From Nitrospira_E sp052156535 (GTDB lineage: Bacteria; Nitrospirota; Nitrospiria; Nitrospirales; UBA8639), in the NCBI RefSeq assembly GCF_052156535.1, contig NZ_JBQKUP010000041.1, forward strand, positions 62,001 to 126,000: 64,000 bases of DNA. The letters are read 5' to 3'. Made by a program: the position numbers and the translations under genes. Below are positions 9,986 to 18,545 of the stretch, in pieces. Under the pieces are notes generated by a model. The model worked only from the letters and a program-made list of their open reading frames with translations. It searched no databases and had not been told where the DNA came from. Positions within the stretch are counted from its first letter, which is position 1. Every line of letters begins with the position of its first letter.

Positions 9986-10462
9986 ATGGTATCTGACATT
10001 ATGACATTTCCCTCCGCTTTTACTGTTCGATGGGTTCTCTGGGTTTTGGCTTGTGTGCAACTGGGGTTGGTTGGTTGCCAGGTCACGTTAATTTCTTCTT
10101 ATGACCAGGAAATGGATCGGACGGCAACCTCGCTCCAAAAAAGGATGGATGCTTTTTTAACTCGACTGGAAACCCATGCTGGGGAATCGCAGGCTCACTA
10201 TTCGTGGGATCAGGTCTTTTATCAGGACTATCTGGTCGAGCTTCGCTCACTACGACTGCGCGCACAAAGTGATCCCAAGAATGAGTTTACGGTCAAGCAG
10301 TTGACTCTCATGATGGATAATTTTGAGCAACTCCGGTTAGCCCATGAAGCGGGGCCCCTTCCGATCCCTACGATACAGGCCACGCGAGACTTATTTAATC
10401 AAGGCTGGCAGGCCATTATCGCGCAAGAAATCGCCAAGCGGCGAGGAGTGGATCCACAGTGA
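9986..10462 (+). CDS. Putative lipoprotein of unknown function
   Basis: From ATG 9986 the protein has a signal peptide with hydrophobic core WVLWVLACVQLGL and a lipobox LVGC (Cys31), so it should be lipid-anchored after cleavage by signal peptidase II. The mature part (about 128 residues) is mainly helical and charged, with likely coiled segments (DRTATSLQKRMDAFLTRLET and FTVKQLTLMMDNFEQLRLAH). No catalytic motif is seen. A longer frame from 9914 adds a polar leader that would bury the signal peptide, so the internal start is preferred. Unrecognised family. Confidence 0.7.
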   Translation: MVSDIMTFPSAFTVRWVLWVLACVQLGLVGCQVTLISSYDQEMDRTATSLQKRMDAFLTRLETHAGESQAHYSWDQVFYQDYLVELRSLRLRAQSDPKNEFTVKQLTLMMDNFEQLRLAHEAGPLPIPTIQATRDLFNQGWQAIIAQEIAKRRGVDPQ

Positions 10463-10600
10463 TCGGATTCAGCGGGAGATTCTGCGGGTAGGTGTGAAAC
10501 ATGAGTGATGTGGCTTGAAATGTTGAGTCATAAAAAAGGGTTTTCTTTAATGCTACGAAGCAATCTTGACCGAACTAGGGCCCTTCGCTAAGATCTGCGT

Positions 10601-10876
10601 ATGCCTAGACCACCATTTCCTACGGGTCCCCGACCAACGCCACGGATGGGTGGGGCCCGTCCACCGGCTCCTCCAGGCACACCCAAGCAATTCGAATCGC
10701 TTCGAGCGTCGTTGCTGTTTTGTCCAAAATGTCAGACCGCGACGCCAGCCCGTGAACGTCTTCTTTTGGTGCTCCCTACCGGAAGTCTCTATGAATATCT
10801 CTGTGCCCATTGCGGGACTTCCACCGGCTCTAAAACCGATCAGGCTCAAAGCGAAGTTCGCCTCATCACTCCTTAA
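10601..10876 (+). CDS. Small zinc-ribbon protein
   Basis: A 91-residue protein with a proline-rich, probably disordered first 30 residues and then a four-cysteine ribbon: CPKC (41, 44) and CAHC (68, 71), separated by RERLLLVLPTGSLYEYL. The spacing and beta-hairpin pattern suggest a structural zinc site. Function unknown; such ribbons occur in nucleic-acid-binding and adaptor proteins. A competing longer frame (10566-10898) has no recognisable features and contains no ribbon. Confidence 0.6.
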   Translation: MPRPPFPTGPRPTPRMGGARPPAPPGTPKQFESLRASLLFCPKCQTATPARERLLLVLPTGSLYEYLCAHCGTSTGSKTDQAQSEVRLITP

Positions 10877-11328
10877 ATTCCGGTTGCATCGTTTTTGACG
10901 AAGGTTTTTTGTGCTACGGCTCCGTCCTTTGGATCTGGCTGGGCCTCGAGGCGTTTCGACCTGGGCACAGATTCTTCGCCTTGGGCTCAGAATGACAATG
11001 TGCAATCAGGTGGCCCCGCAAGTATTAAGAGGAGAGCCAAATTCGACAGAATTACGCCAAGATTGATTCCCAATGAAAAATGTGATGACCCTGCTTCTGT
11101 TTTTTCCGCATTTAGTCAGCGGGGATCCATCAGAAAAAGTCTCAGATGGATTCCCGGTAAGCAATGTCGGGAATGACCAGATGGGTGAATTTTTGGGCAG
11201 CTGGCGGCAGGCATGACGGGGAGTTGGCGCCTTCTATTATTCTGCTTGTGAGGCTGTTGAATATTTCAGATATGTGGCCTTTTCATGAACCGATGCGTGA
11301 CCGAGGTCCACAAAAGAAAAATAGTGGA
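10877..11328. other. Intergenic region upstream of a TIR repeat
   Basis: About 450 bp between a plus-strand and a minus-strand gene end. Frames here show no family features. The last part leads into the repeat at 11329-11443. Confidence 0.4.
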
Positions 11329-11443
11329 GTGTTCAAAAAGGCTCGTCCAGCAAGGCCGCAGCCGCTTGGACGAGCGGAGCGTACGGATGAGTACGTGAGC
11401 ACGGCCAAGGGGTGAGAACGCGGCTGGCGGCCTTTTTCAACAC
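11329..11443 (+). repeat. Dispersed palindromic repeat with terminal inverted repeats, copy A
   Basis: A 115-bp element bounded by near-perfect inverted ends: GTGTTCAAAAAGGC at the left and GCCTTTTTCAACAC at the right (one mismatch over 14 bp). The interior holds GGCCGCAGCCG and CGGAGCGTACG..TGAGTACGTGAGCAC. A second copy lies inverted at 16620-16755 and shares these interior blocks and ends. It carries no coding potential and sits between two converging genes, so it could also act as a bidirectional transcription stop. This fits a small non-autonomous mobile element or a REP-like family. Confidence 0.75.
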
Positions 11444-11446
11444 CCC

Positions 11447-13330
11447 TTATGTGGATTTGTGGAATGACCGGGGGGGGACAGGGAGCCCCTCCTGGGCCAT
11501 GATCCGGAGTGCATTGGTGGTCGGGCAGGGCCCCGGTCGCAGCCGATAATCGAAGTGCAACGTGCCTGCTTCAACAGTTTCCTGAAAGTGGGCATTCCGG
11601 ATATGTCTGTTTCCACTGGCCAATCCTGTGAGTTCCAAATCATGGGTTGAAATCATTCCCAGTCCACGGCTTTGTTGCAAGGCCTGCACAAAGGCTTCGC
11701 TTCCAGCCAGCCGTTCGCGGTTATTGGTGCCCCGATAGATTTCATCAATGAGAAAGAGGACCGGGTGAGGATTGGAGCTTTCCACCGCCTCCAAAATAAC
11801 TTTCAGGCGTTTGACCTCGGCGTAAAAATACGACAAGCCTTCATCCAGGGCGTCCGTGACTCGTATGCAACAATAGAGACGCAACCAGGTCCAGGAAAAA
11901 ATTCCGGCGCATACCGGACCACCTGCCTGAGCCAGACACAAATTGATGCCGACCGTTCGGAGAAAGGTGCTTTTCCCAGACATGTTTGAACCGGTCACCA
12001 GAAGGAGATGGCCTTCCCCTCGTAACTCCAAATCATTGGTAACGCGATGCGCACGGGCAATAAGCGGGTGGCCAAGGCTGCGTGCGGTCAGTCCTTGAGT
12101 GTCCGGGGTGGTATTTGTGGGTTCGAGTTGTGGCCAGAGGTAATCGGGATTCAAGTAGGCATAACGCGCGAGGGCACTGGCGGCATCCACTGTCCCAATG
12201 GTATCCAGCCAGTCGGGAAGTGTCGTGCGAAGGTGCGAGATGAGGCGATTGAGTTTTCCGACAAACCACAGGTCCCATGGCACCAGAGCATTGAGGCCTA
12301 AATGCACGAGCGGGTGGGCTTTGACGCTGAGCCCCTGACAGATCCGGCTGAGCTGTTTTAGGCTCTGGGTCGGACGATTCTGTTGAGTCAAAATGGGCTG
12401 GCAGACCTGTCGCATTGTTGGTTGATGCAGGAAGGTTGATTGTACAAGTTCGGTAATCAGGCTGACAAGTTTTTCCAGTTCTTCATGAAGGGTGAGCACC
12501 CGGCCGAAAAGCGGGTGGATGGATCCCGAGAGAAGAAAATAAGTTCCGATATAAAGGGTCAGGGGAAGCAGCCAAAAATTTGGGGCCCCCGCGAGGAGCG
12601 TCCAGAGTCCTAAGACGATGGTGAGACTTGTCAGCGCACATGCTGCGAAGATAATCAGCGGTAAATGCCTGATGGAGACGGGTGCTTCGAGCAAGGAAAG
12701 AATGCGGGTTCCATTCAGCCGATCGGAGCTAATGAGCCGGTTGGCTAAAAGACAGCGATCCCTCAAACGGGAGAGTGGAGTGAGTTCTTTCACCAAGGTC
12801 TGCCTGGTTGTCCATGAGAGACCGTCCGGTTCAGGAAGATTGGACTGGAAAAGCCAGTTGGCGACGCGGTGTTGACCTATGGAGGAAAAGGTGGTGTCGA
12901 TCAAGCTCAATAAGGAATGCGGACCTGTGAGGTCGAGGTCTATGGCGAATGGATGTCGCTCAGGGGCCCGGTGTTCGTAGGCGGATATGTGTGGCCAATC
13001 AAGTTGCAGTCGCGCCAGGCTGTCTTTTTTGATTTCCAGCCAGAGCTGTAATCGATGCAATCGGGATTTCAATCGCTGGTGAAACCAGGATATAGTGAGA
13101 AATCCAATGAGGAAGAGAAGCAGGAGACCATTGCCGGTATGAAACCAGGCTTGTTGATACACTCCGATCGTGATAGCGGCTCCCGCTAGGAATGTTCCCA
13201 TTCTCCATCGGCTGAATTCCCGGCTGGCGATGGTGCCGTTCGCCTGCATCCGCTCGGTGCGGTGAATGAGGCGAAGAATTGCCTGTTCTCGTCTATCAGT
13301 GGTGGTATGTTTCATAGGGCCTGCGGACAT
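11447..13330 (-). CDS. Membrane-anchored MutS-like ATPase
   Basis: A MutS-related protein that keeps the lever and ATPase regions but lacks the mismatch-recognition domain. Walker A is GSNMSGKST (residues 447-455), Walker B is LFLIDEIYRGTNN (DE at 529-530), and STHD follows. Unlike MutS it has hydrophobic membrane-like segments in two pairs, about residues 46-85 and 223-270, so the ATPase would face the cytoplasm from the inner membrane. It belongs to the group of MutS-like proteins of unknown role found in various bacteria; a function in mismatch repair is not implied. The start could also be ATG 13315. The gene converges on the repeat at 11329-11443. Confidence 0.85.
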   Translation of the reverse strand: MSAGPMKHTTTDRREQAILRLIHRTERMQANGTIASREFSRWRMGTFLAGAAITIGVYQQAWFHTGNGLLLLFLIGFLTISWFHQRLKSRLHRLQLWLEIKKDSLARLQLDWPHISAYEHRAPERHPFAIDLDLTGPHSLLSLIDTTFSSIGQHRVANWLFQSNLPEPDGLSWTTRQTLVKELTPLSRLRDRCLLANRLISSDRLNGTRILSLLEAPVSIRHLPLIIFAACALTSLTIVLGLWTLLAGAPNFWLLPLTLYIGTYFLLSGSIHPLFGRVLTLHEELEKLVSLITELVQSTFLHQPTMRQVCQPILTQQNRPTQSLKQLSRICQGLSVKAHPLVHLGLNALVPWDLWFVGKLNRLISHLRTTLPDWLDTIGTVDAASALARYAYLNPDYLWPQLEPTNTTPDTQGLTARSLGHPLIARAHRVTNDLELRGEGHLLLVTGSNMSGKSTFLRTVGINLCLAQAGGPVCAGIFSWTWLRLYCCIRVTDALDEGLSYFYAEVKRLKVILEAVESSNPHPVLFLIDEIYRGTNNRERLAGSEAFVQALQQSRGLGMISTHDLELTGLASGNRHIRNAHFQETVEAGTLHFDYRLRPGPCPTTNALRIMAQEGLPVPPRSFHKST

Positions 13331-13548
13331 TAGCCGCTCTGCGTGATCCCGTCAATAACGTAGAATTTCGTGAAGTGCCGGTTAAACCATACAGTCAGAC
13401 GAGTTCTTATGTGACAAAGCCCTCAACGAGCCCCTTGCTCCCCCATGGCCGGCGCCTATTTGACGAGAACCTTCTGCGGTTTTCTGCTGAAGATTGGGTG
13501 GCAGGAGTCGCTTATTTTTAGAAACCCTTTACCGATGGAATAGCTCTT

Positions 13549-14418
13549 ATGGATGCGGCTGTCTTTGAAATCACTATTCCCATTTCCGTGGATGCCGCTG
13601 AGTTAGCGGGGATTCTCGATTGCCAGGAATTTCTTGGGGCATGGGACGCGGAAGGATCCACCGTGCTGTATTGGAGTAAGAATGGAGCAGAGATTCTTCA
13701 GCAGGTCCGGTCGGCGATCAGTGTATTGGGTGTGGCTCTTCCGGAAGGGGCTCTTCGGTTTCATCCGTTGAAGGCTCAGGATTGGAATGCCACATGGGCC
13801 GCGTCTGTTCAGCCCATTCGCATTGGCCGTCGAATTGGCATTCGCCCGAGTTGGGCCACCATGGAGATGCCCGAGGATGGAGTGGAATTGATTATCGATC
13901 CCAAGCAGGCGTTCGGGACCGGTCATCATGCCACGACCCAAATGATTCTTGAATGGTTGGAAGGGGTCACGTGGCTTCCAGGCATGCGGGTGCTGGATGT
14001 GGGGACGGGGAGCGGGATTCTTGCGATGGCGGCCTTGCGCCTGGGAGCGACCAGTGCGTTGGGAATTGATGTGGATACGACGGCGCTCGACTGTGCCAGG
14101 GAATACGCAGTGGTGAACAACCTTCAAGAAACATTGACACTTTCCTCTGCCCAATTGGCCACGCTTCCGGCCCAATCATTTGATGTCATTCTTGCCAACC
14201 TGGATCGTAGAACGATTCTTCATGTGATCGATCAATTTGCCAGGATGCGGGGTCCGCACACGCAATTGGTGGTTTCCGGGCTACTGGAGGAAGATGAATC
14301 TGAGATTGTCCGGCAGTTTGAAGGGTATGGTTGGCGTCAACGCCATGTCAGGGAGTGGGATGGTTGGTTAGCCATTCAGTTTGGAGTCGCGTTTCCCGAC
14401 TCGTCATCTTCGGGCTGA
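13549..14418 (+). CDS. prmA: Ribosomal protein L11 methyltransferase
   Basis: PrmA trimethylates lysines and the N-terminus of ribosomal protein L11 using S-adenosylmethionine. The 289-residue length is normal. The N-terminal substrate-recognition domain (1-100) is followed by the family signature DPKQAFGTGHHATTQM, the SAM-binding loop VLDVGTGSGILAMAALRLGA and the motif IV-like ILANLDRRT (where many PrmA have NILA). The last 43 bp overlap, tail to tail, the hypothetical gene on the other strand. Confidence 0.95.
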   Translation: MDAAVFEITIPISVDAAELAGILDCQEFLGAWDAEGSTVLYWSKNGAEILQQVRSAISVLGVALPEGALRFHPLKAQDWNATWAASVQPIRIGRRIGIRPSWATMEMPEDGVELIIDPKQAFGTGHHATTQMILEWLEGVTWLPGMRVLDVGTGSGILAMAALRLGATSALGIDVDTTALDCAREYAVVNNLQETLTLSSAQLATLPAQSFDVILANLDRRTILHVIDQFARMRGPHTQLVVSGLLEEDESEIVRQFEGYGWRQRHVREWDGWLAIQFGVAFPDSSSSG

Positions 14419-14771
14419 GACTCCAGGAATGCAATGAGGGCTTGGTAGGTGAGTTGCCGGACTTCCGCTTTCGACCCGGTGCCCTGATCCAGATTTTTTC
14501 TCAACCAGACGGTTTCCGAAATGTGCGTGGTTGCCTTATTGCACAGAGTCCACATCTGATGAAGAAACTCGATGGGAAGGCCAACCTGGACGCCTTCTGA
14601 TTCAATACGGTCATCCAAAATGGCCAGGAGATCTGAGATCGCTTCGTCAGCCCGATAGGGTTGGGAAGCAAATCCGAAGCTGGCATGTGCGGCTTCCTCC
14701 TGTTTGGCTTGTTCGACTAAGTCATGCATGTATTCCTTGAGTAAACCAATGATACGTCCGGAAATTCGCAT
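14376..14771 (-). CDS. Hypothetical helical protein, 131 residues
   Basis: Not recognised. It appears cytoplasmic and almost all-helical, with charged amphipathic stretches such as GLLKEYMHDLVEQAKQEEAA and DEAISDLLAILDDRIES. The C-terminal 14 residues (ending EDDESGNATPN) are acidic and probably disordered, and this part is antisense to the prmA 3' end. The short gene for a 55-residue protein lies just upstream on the same strand (100 bp gap), so they may be co-transcribed. Confidence 0.6.
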   Translation of the reverse strand: MRISGRIIGLLKEYMHDLVEQAKQEEAAHASFGFASQPYRADEAISDLLAILDDRIESEGVQVGLPIEFLHQMWTLCNKATTHISETVWLRKNLDQGTGSKAEVRQLTYQALIAFLESQPEDDESGNATPN

Positions 14772-14870
14772 AGGGTTGTGGGGGATTCTCTCTGGAATGG
14801 TTGGTCAGATGAAAAGAAATTTTTTGAGATATGGGAATTCCGGTTCTGATGATGTTGGAGAGCCCATCGT

Positions 14871-15038
14871 TTAATCATCGAAGAGGGTGTCGACGTCCGG
14901 CTTTACCACGCCGGGAGGGAGTCCGGACTTCCAGTCTCCGTATTTTCCATCTGGACGATGGAAGTATTGATTGTGTTGGCGCTTGATGATCCAATCCTCA
15001 CCGTCGGCCCACAATTGTCGAATTTCTTCCTGCTCCAT
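14871..15038 (-). CDS. Small hypothetical protein, 55 residues
   Basis: A short gene with an excellent ribosome site: AGGAGG ends 9 nt before ATG 15038. The product starts MEQEEIRQLWADGEDWIIKR and continues with aromatic and glycine residues (YFHRPDGKYGDWKSGLP) to an acidic end VDTLFDD. It looks like a compact, soluble cytoplasmic protein. No known family comes to mind. The good start signal and protein-like composition support it as real. Confidence 0.65.
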   Translation of the reverse strand: MEQEEIRQLWADGEDWIIKRQHNQYFHRPDGKYGDWKSGLPPGVVKPDVDTLFDD

Positions 15039-15307
15039 GAATTCCGGCCTCCTGTCTTGTGAAGTCTACTAGGGGGAGAAGTGATTCTGATGTATGCGAT
15101 AAGGGTATCTTAAATAAAACCGTTCTCTTCGGGCAATTCACATTTTTGATGAAGAGAATTGGTGTGGGGAATTTCCTCTGATGGGACTATGGCCTGGGCT
15201 GGAATCCGAAATGCACGTTCAGAGACGCCAATCAACAATAATCACGCGAGAAAGCCTTTTGACTTCCATCTAGGTGCAGGTCTGCCATGACGTTGAAGCA
15301 GGGAACC

Positions 15308-16552
15308 ATGAAAATTGCGGTGATTGGCGGTGGGCCGGCCGGTCTGATGGCTGCTGAGGCGGCGATTGCCGAGGGCGCATGCGTGGATCTGTATGACGCC
15401 ATGGCCTCCGTCGGTCGAAAATTTCTGCTAGCGGGGAAGGGTGGGCTCAACCTGACGCATTCTGAACCATTAGAGAGATTTCTTGCACGGTATGGCGCCC
15501 GGCAGGGACAGTTCCAATCGTTGCTCGCCGGATTTGGCCCGGCTGCGCTACGCGAGTGGGTTCATGAACTGGGTGTTGAAACGTTTATCGGAACATCCGG
15601 CCGGGTGTTTCCCTCAGACCTCAAGTCTGCACCTCTTCTGCGCGCGTGGCTGCGCCGGTTGCGCCAGCACGGCATGGCGATTCACGTGCGGCATCGCTGG
15701 GGTGGTTGGACCGAGACCGGATCCCTCCGGTTTGCCACGCCGCAAGGCGAGCGTTACGTTTCTGCCGATGCGGTGGTGTTGGCGTTGGGTGGTGGCAGTT
15801 GGTCCAGGTTCGGCTCAGATGGGGCGTGGGTGCCGTTGCTTTCCGGGCGTGGTGTTCACATCGAACCATTAAAGCCTGCGAATTGTGGGTTTGATGTTGC
15901 TTGGAGTCCGCACCTCCGCAGTCGCTACGCCGGCCATCCCGTGAAGCCGGTTGCCGTTGCGGGAACCACTCACGAGGGCGTTGAGTTCCGGCAACAGGGC
16001 GAATTCGTTCTGACGGAGACCGGTCTTGAGGGGGGAGTGATCTATGCGATTTCGGCATGTTTACGCGACGAAATCGTGAAAACAGGCACGGCGCTTCTTC
16101 GATTGGATCTGACGCCCGACCGTGATGTGTCGCGGCTCATTTCAGATTTATCACGGCCGCGTGGCTCACGCTCGATGGCTAGCCACCTACAGCGCCGGGT
16201 TGGTATTTCTGGGGTAAAAGCCGGCCTTCTGAGGGAATGTGTGTCAAAACAAGATTTTGCTGACCCCATGCTGCTTGGGTCGGCCATCAAATCGCTGCCC
16301 GTGCGTCTTGTCGCGCCCCGTCCGTTAGAGGAAGCGATTAGCACGGCTGGCGGAGTGGCCTTCGAAGCCTTGGACCAGCGACTGATGATTCGTACCGTGC
16401 CGGGAGTATTTTGTGCGGGAGAGATGCTGGATTGGGAAGCCCCAACCGGTGGCTATCTTCTGACCGCCTGTTTTGCCAGTGGCTATGCTGCGGGTGTTGG
16501 GGCCGCAAGGTGGCTTCAATCGACGCGGAACTCCTCTTTGGTCACGTTCTGA
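15308..16552 (+). CDS. FAD-dependent oxidoreductase, HI0933/BaiN (YhiN) family
   Basis: A cytoplasmic flavoprotein of about 414 residues. It opens with the dinucleotide-binding fold MKIAVIGGGPAGLMAAEAA, followed by the family hallmark GRKFLLAGKGGLNLTHSE, a central ALGGGSWSRFGSDG and a C-terminal FAD contact GVFCAGEMLDWEAPTGGYLL. This matches the HI0933-like flavoproteins (the TIGR03862 type in particular). BaiN acts on bile-acid intermediates in gut bacteria, but the role of most members is unknown, so no substrate is assigned. ATG 15308 is chosen over 15287 because AGGGA lies just upstream and it removes seven residues that do not belong to the fold. Confidence 0.88.
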   Translation: MKIAVIGGGPAGLMAAEAAIAEGACVDLYDAMASVGRKFLLAGKGGLNLTHSEPLERFLARYGARQGQFQSLLAGFGPAALREWVHELGVETFIGTSGRVFPSDLKSAPLLRAWLRRLRQHGMAIHVRHRWGGWTETGSLRFATPQGERYVSADAVVLALGGGSWSRFGSDGAWVPLLSGRGVHIEPLKPANCGFDVAWSPHLRSRYAGHPVKPVAVAGTTHEGVEFRQQGEFVLTETGLEGGVIYAISACLRDEIVKTGTALLRLDLTPDRDVSRLISDLSRPRGSRSMASHLQRRVGISGVKAGLLRECVSKQDFADPMLLGSAIKSLPVRLVAPRPLEEAISTAGGVAFEALDQRLMIRTVPGVFCAGEMLDWEAPTGGYLLTACFASGYAAGVGAARWLQSTRNSSLVTF

Positions 16553-16619
16553 CAATGGCTCATTCACTGCATGAGCTCTGCTCATAGACTCTTTCTCGTT
16601 GCCCCAACAGTAAATGGGT
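16553..16619. other. Short spacer after flavoprotein gene
   Basis: Short spacer between the flavoprotein stop and the TIR repeat copy B. Nothing distinctive. Confidence 0.3.
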
Positions 16620-16755
16620 CTGTTGAAAAAAACCGTCAGCGGCGTTCTCGCCATTTTCCCGTGCTCACGTACTCAGCGTACGCTCCGCGCGTAAAAACGG
16701 CTGCGGCCTTTCCTTCGAGAGGCCTCAGGACAGGACTGGACGGACTTTTTTGAAC
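16620..16755 (-). repeat. Dispersed palindromic repeat with terminal inverted repeats, copy B
   Basis: Inverted and longer (136 bp) relative of the element at 11329-11443. Read on the minus strand it begins GTTCAAAAAAGTCCGTCCAG, then has AAGGCCGCAGCCG, CGCGGAGCGTACG, TGAGTACGTGAGCACGG and GAGAACGCCGCTG, and ends TTTTTTTCAACA. The same blocks occur in the same order in copy A. An internal stretch (GTCCTGAGGCCTCTCGAAGG region) is extra here. It lies 67 bp downstream of the flavoprotein gene. Confidence 0.72.
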
Positions 16756-16982
16756 CGACCCGGAGCCTTTGATGAGTATTCTAATCCTGTGAAAATTTGC
16801 CCTTGAACATCCTTATTATTCATCACTCCCTAAATGGCTCTCCCCTGTGTAATCGTAGGGTGAAAATTCTACTCCTGGGCGTTGGCATAAGCGGTTGACT
16901 TGGTTTAAAATATTTAATTGTTTTTGTCGGCCCTTTCATTGGCTGGAAGTCACCGGAGAAACGCACGAAGGACTTGTACAAG

Positions 16983-17633
16983 ATGACCGTTACTCATCGA
17001 ATGCTTTATATCTTATTGGCCACTTTGCTGCTTTCCTGGTGGGTGATTCCCGGAGTCTGGGCTGAAGAATCTTCTCAGGTTCTGACAAAACAGGCGATGG
17101 ATGAATGCCATGAAGGGAGACGGGCGAAGGAGGAAACGGCTCGGGTTGCTCATTTTGAGCGGGGGCGGAAGTTGGCTGAAACGGCTGTGGGGTTGGACGA
17201 GCGTTCAGCCGATGCGCATTTTGCCCTGTTCTGTAATATCGGCGAGCGGATGCGCGCCAACGGAGAAGTTCTTTTCTCGGTGTTTGAATATGGACGGATG
17301 ATGGAAGCTCTGGACAAGACCCTGTTGCTCAATCCTAATCACATGGATGCTCTTTCTTCTAAAGGGACGATCCTCATCGAAGTCCCCGGGTTATTTGGAG
17401 GAGATTCCGAAAAAGGCGAAGCGATACTGCGGCAGGTGATTCAGCAGGATCCTGAATCCATTAATGCTCGTATGGTTGTTGCGCGTTCGTGTGCCGAGCG
17501 GGGAGAGGATCAAGAGGCTTTTGATTTAGCGAAAAAGGCACTCGAGCTTGCAAGGGCAGGGAACCGGGATGATCTTCTCCCTGAGGCTGAGAAAACATTT
17601 TCGGAAATTCAGACGAAACTGGCTTCCAAGTAA
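16983..17633 (+). CDS. Exported TPR-repeat protein
   Basis: Signal peptide with hydrophobic core MLYILLATLLLSWWVIPGVWA and a likely cleavage after VWA. The mature region is a run of helical pairs of TPR type (ADAHFALFCNIGERMRANGE, LLNPNHMDALSSKGTILIEV, DPESINARMVVARSCAERGE). It should sit in the periplasm as a scaffold or assembly factor. The ATG at 16983 is preferred; TTG 16974 and ATG 17001 are alternatives that do not change the signal peptide core. Partner unknown. Confidence 0.75.
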   Translation: MTVTHRMLYILLATLLLSWWVIPGVWAEESSQVLTKQAMDECHEGRRAKEETARVAHFERGRKLAETAVGLDERSADAHFALFCNIGERMRANGEVLFSVFEYGRMMEALDKTLLLNPNHMDALSSKGTILIEVPGLFGGDSEKGEAILRQVIQQDPESINARMVVARSCAERGEDQEAFDLAKKALELARAGNRDDLLPEAEKTFSEIQTKLASK

Positions 17634-17758
17634 ATCACGATTCGGTTTTTCCCCGGTGGCCGGTTGGGATGAAATTCTTCTTTAAGCATTTCCGTTTTTT
17701 TCTCCACAATCTTCTCGTATTCTCCGATCCATTGTCGCAGCCGTTCTAGAGGCCACAC
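17609..17758 (-). CDS. Possible small protein, 49 residues
   Basis: A minus-strand frame from GTG 17758 reads WPLERLRQWIGEYEKIVEKK and goes on to a basic, proline-containing end (PNRPPGKNRIVIYLEASFV). The composition is protein-like and the frame fills an otherwise empty spacer, ending inside the 3' end of the TPR gene. There is no clear ribosome site, and it could equally be the remnant of a longer gene. Confidence 0.3.
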   Translation of the reverse strand: MWPLERLRQWIGEYEKIVEKKTEMLKEEFHPNRPPGKNRIVIYLEASFV

Positions 17759-17789
17759 AGCACAATTCCGGGCTTCCTATATTTAAGTT

Positions 17790-18392
17790 ATGAAGACGCG
17801 TGTAGGTGTATCCAACGATCGAGGACGAATGGCCACAAGTCATCCGCATTCAGGTCTTCCCGATTATCTGGTCCCCGGGTTATCTATTCTCTTTGTTGGA
17901 ATTAACCCGGGTCTGCGCTCTGCTGAGGTCGGGCATCATTTTGCCGGGCCTTCCAACCGGTTTTGGAAATTACTGTTTGACGCCAAGCTGATTCCCTTTC
18001 CCATGACCTATCAGGATGATTGGCAATTGCCCGAATTCGGATATGGACTGACCAATCTGATTGCCCGGCCGACCGCCGGTGTTCAGGATTTGCAAAAACG
18101 GGATTTTCTGAACGGGCATCAGGCATTAGTGACAAAAATCACGTTATATCAACCTCGACTCGTGGCTTTGTTAGGAGTCAGTATGGCTCGCATGCTTCTC
18201 TCGTCCAAGGAGGCGCCCAAGGCTGTCCAACGGTTGTCTGAACACCCTATTCAGGTTGGCCTGCAATCTCTTGTCCTTGGGGATGCTGCCGTCTGTGTGT
18301 TGCCGAATCCGAGTGGAAGAAATGCTCATTATTCTTATCAGCATATGAAAGCTTTGTTCGGTGGGTTGAAGGATTGGGGCCACCCAACATGA
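17790..18392 (+). CDS. mug: G/U(T) mismatch-specific DNA glycosylase
   Basis: A member of the TDG/Mug branch of the uracil-DNA glycosylase superfamily, which removes uracil or thymine opposite guanine. Hallmarks are LFVGINPG, with Asn39 in the place of the catalytic Asn of E. coli Mug, the following GPSNRFWKLL, and the C-terminal loop LPNPSGRNAHYS that inserts into DNA. The length (200) is slightly above E. coli Mug because of a polar leader. ATG 17829 with GAGGA just upstream is an equally good start. Confidence 0.88.
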   Translation: MKTRVGVSNDRGRMATSHPHSGLPDYLVPGLSILFVGINPGLRSAEVGHHFAGPSNRFWKLLFDAKLIPFPMTYQDDWQLPEFGYGLTNLIARPTAGVQDLQKRDFLNGHQALVTKITLYQPRLVALLGVSMARMLLSSKEAPKAVQRLSEHPIQVGLQSLVLGDAAVCVLPNPSGRNAHYSYQHMKALFGGLKDWGHPT

Positions 18393-18545
18393 GCCGCAGG
18401 TATGGCGGGCCAGTTGCCGGCACAAACCAGTCGTTCGCATCCGGCAAAGAAAAGCACGTTGATCTCGCGGATGAGGTGTTCGGAGATAGATTTAGCTATC
18501 TGTGTTCTTGTTGAATATCTATGAGAGAGGGAGTCGGTTCGAAGG

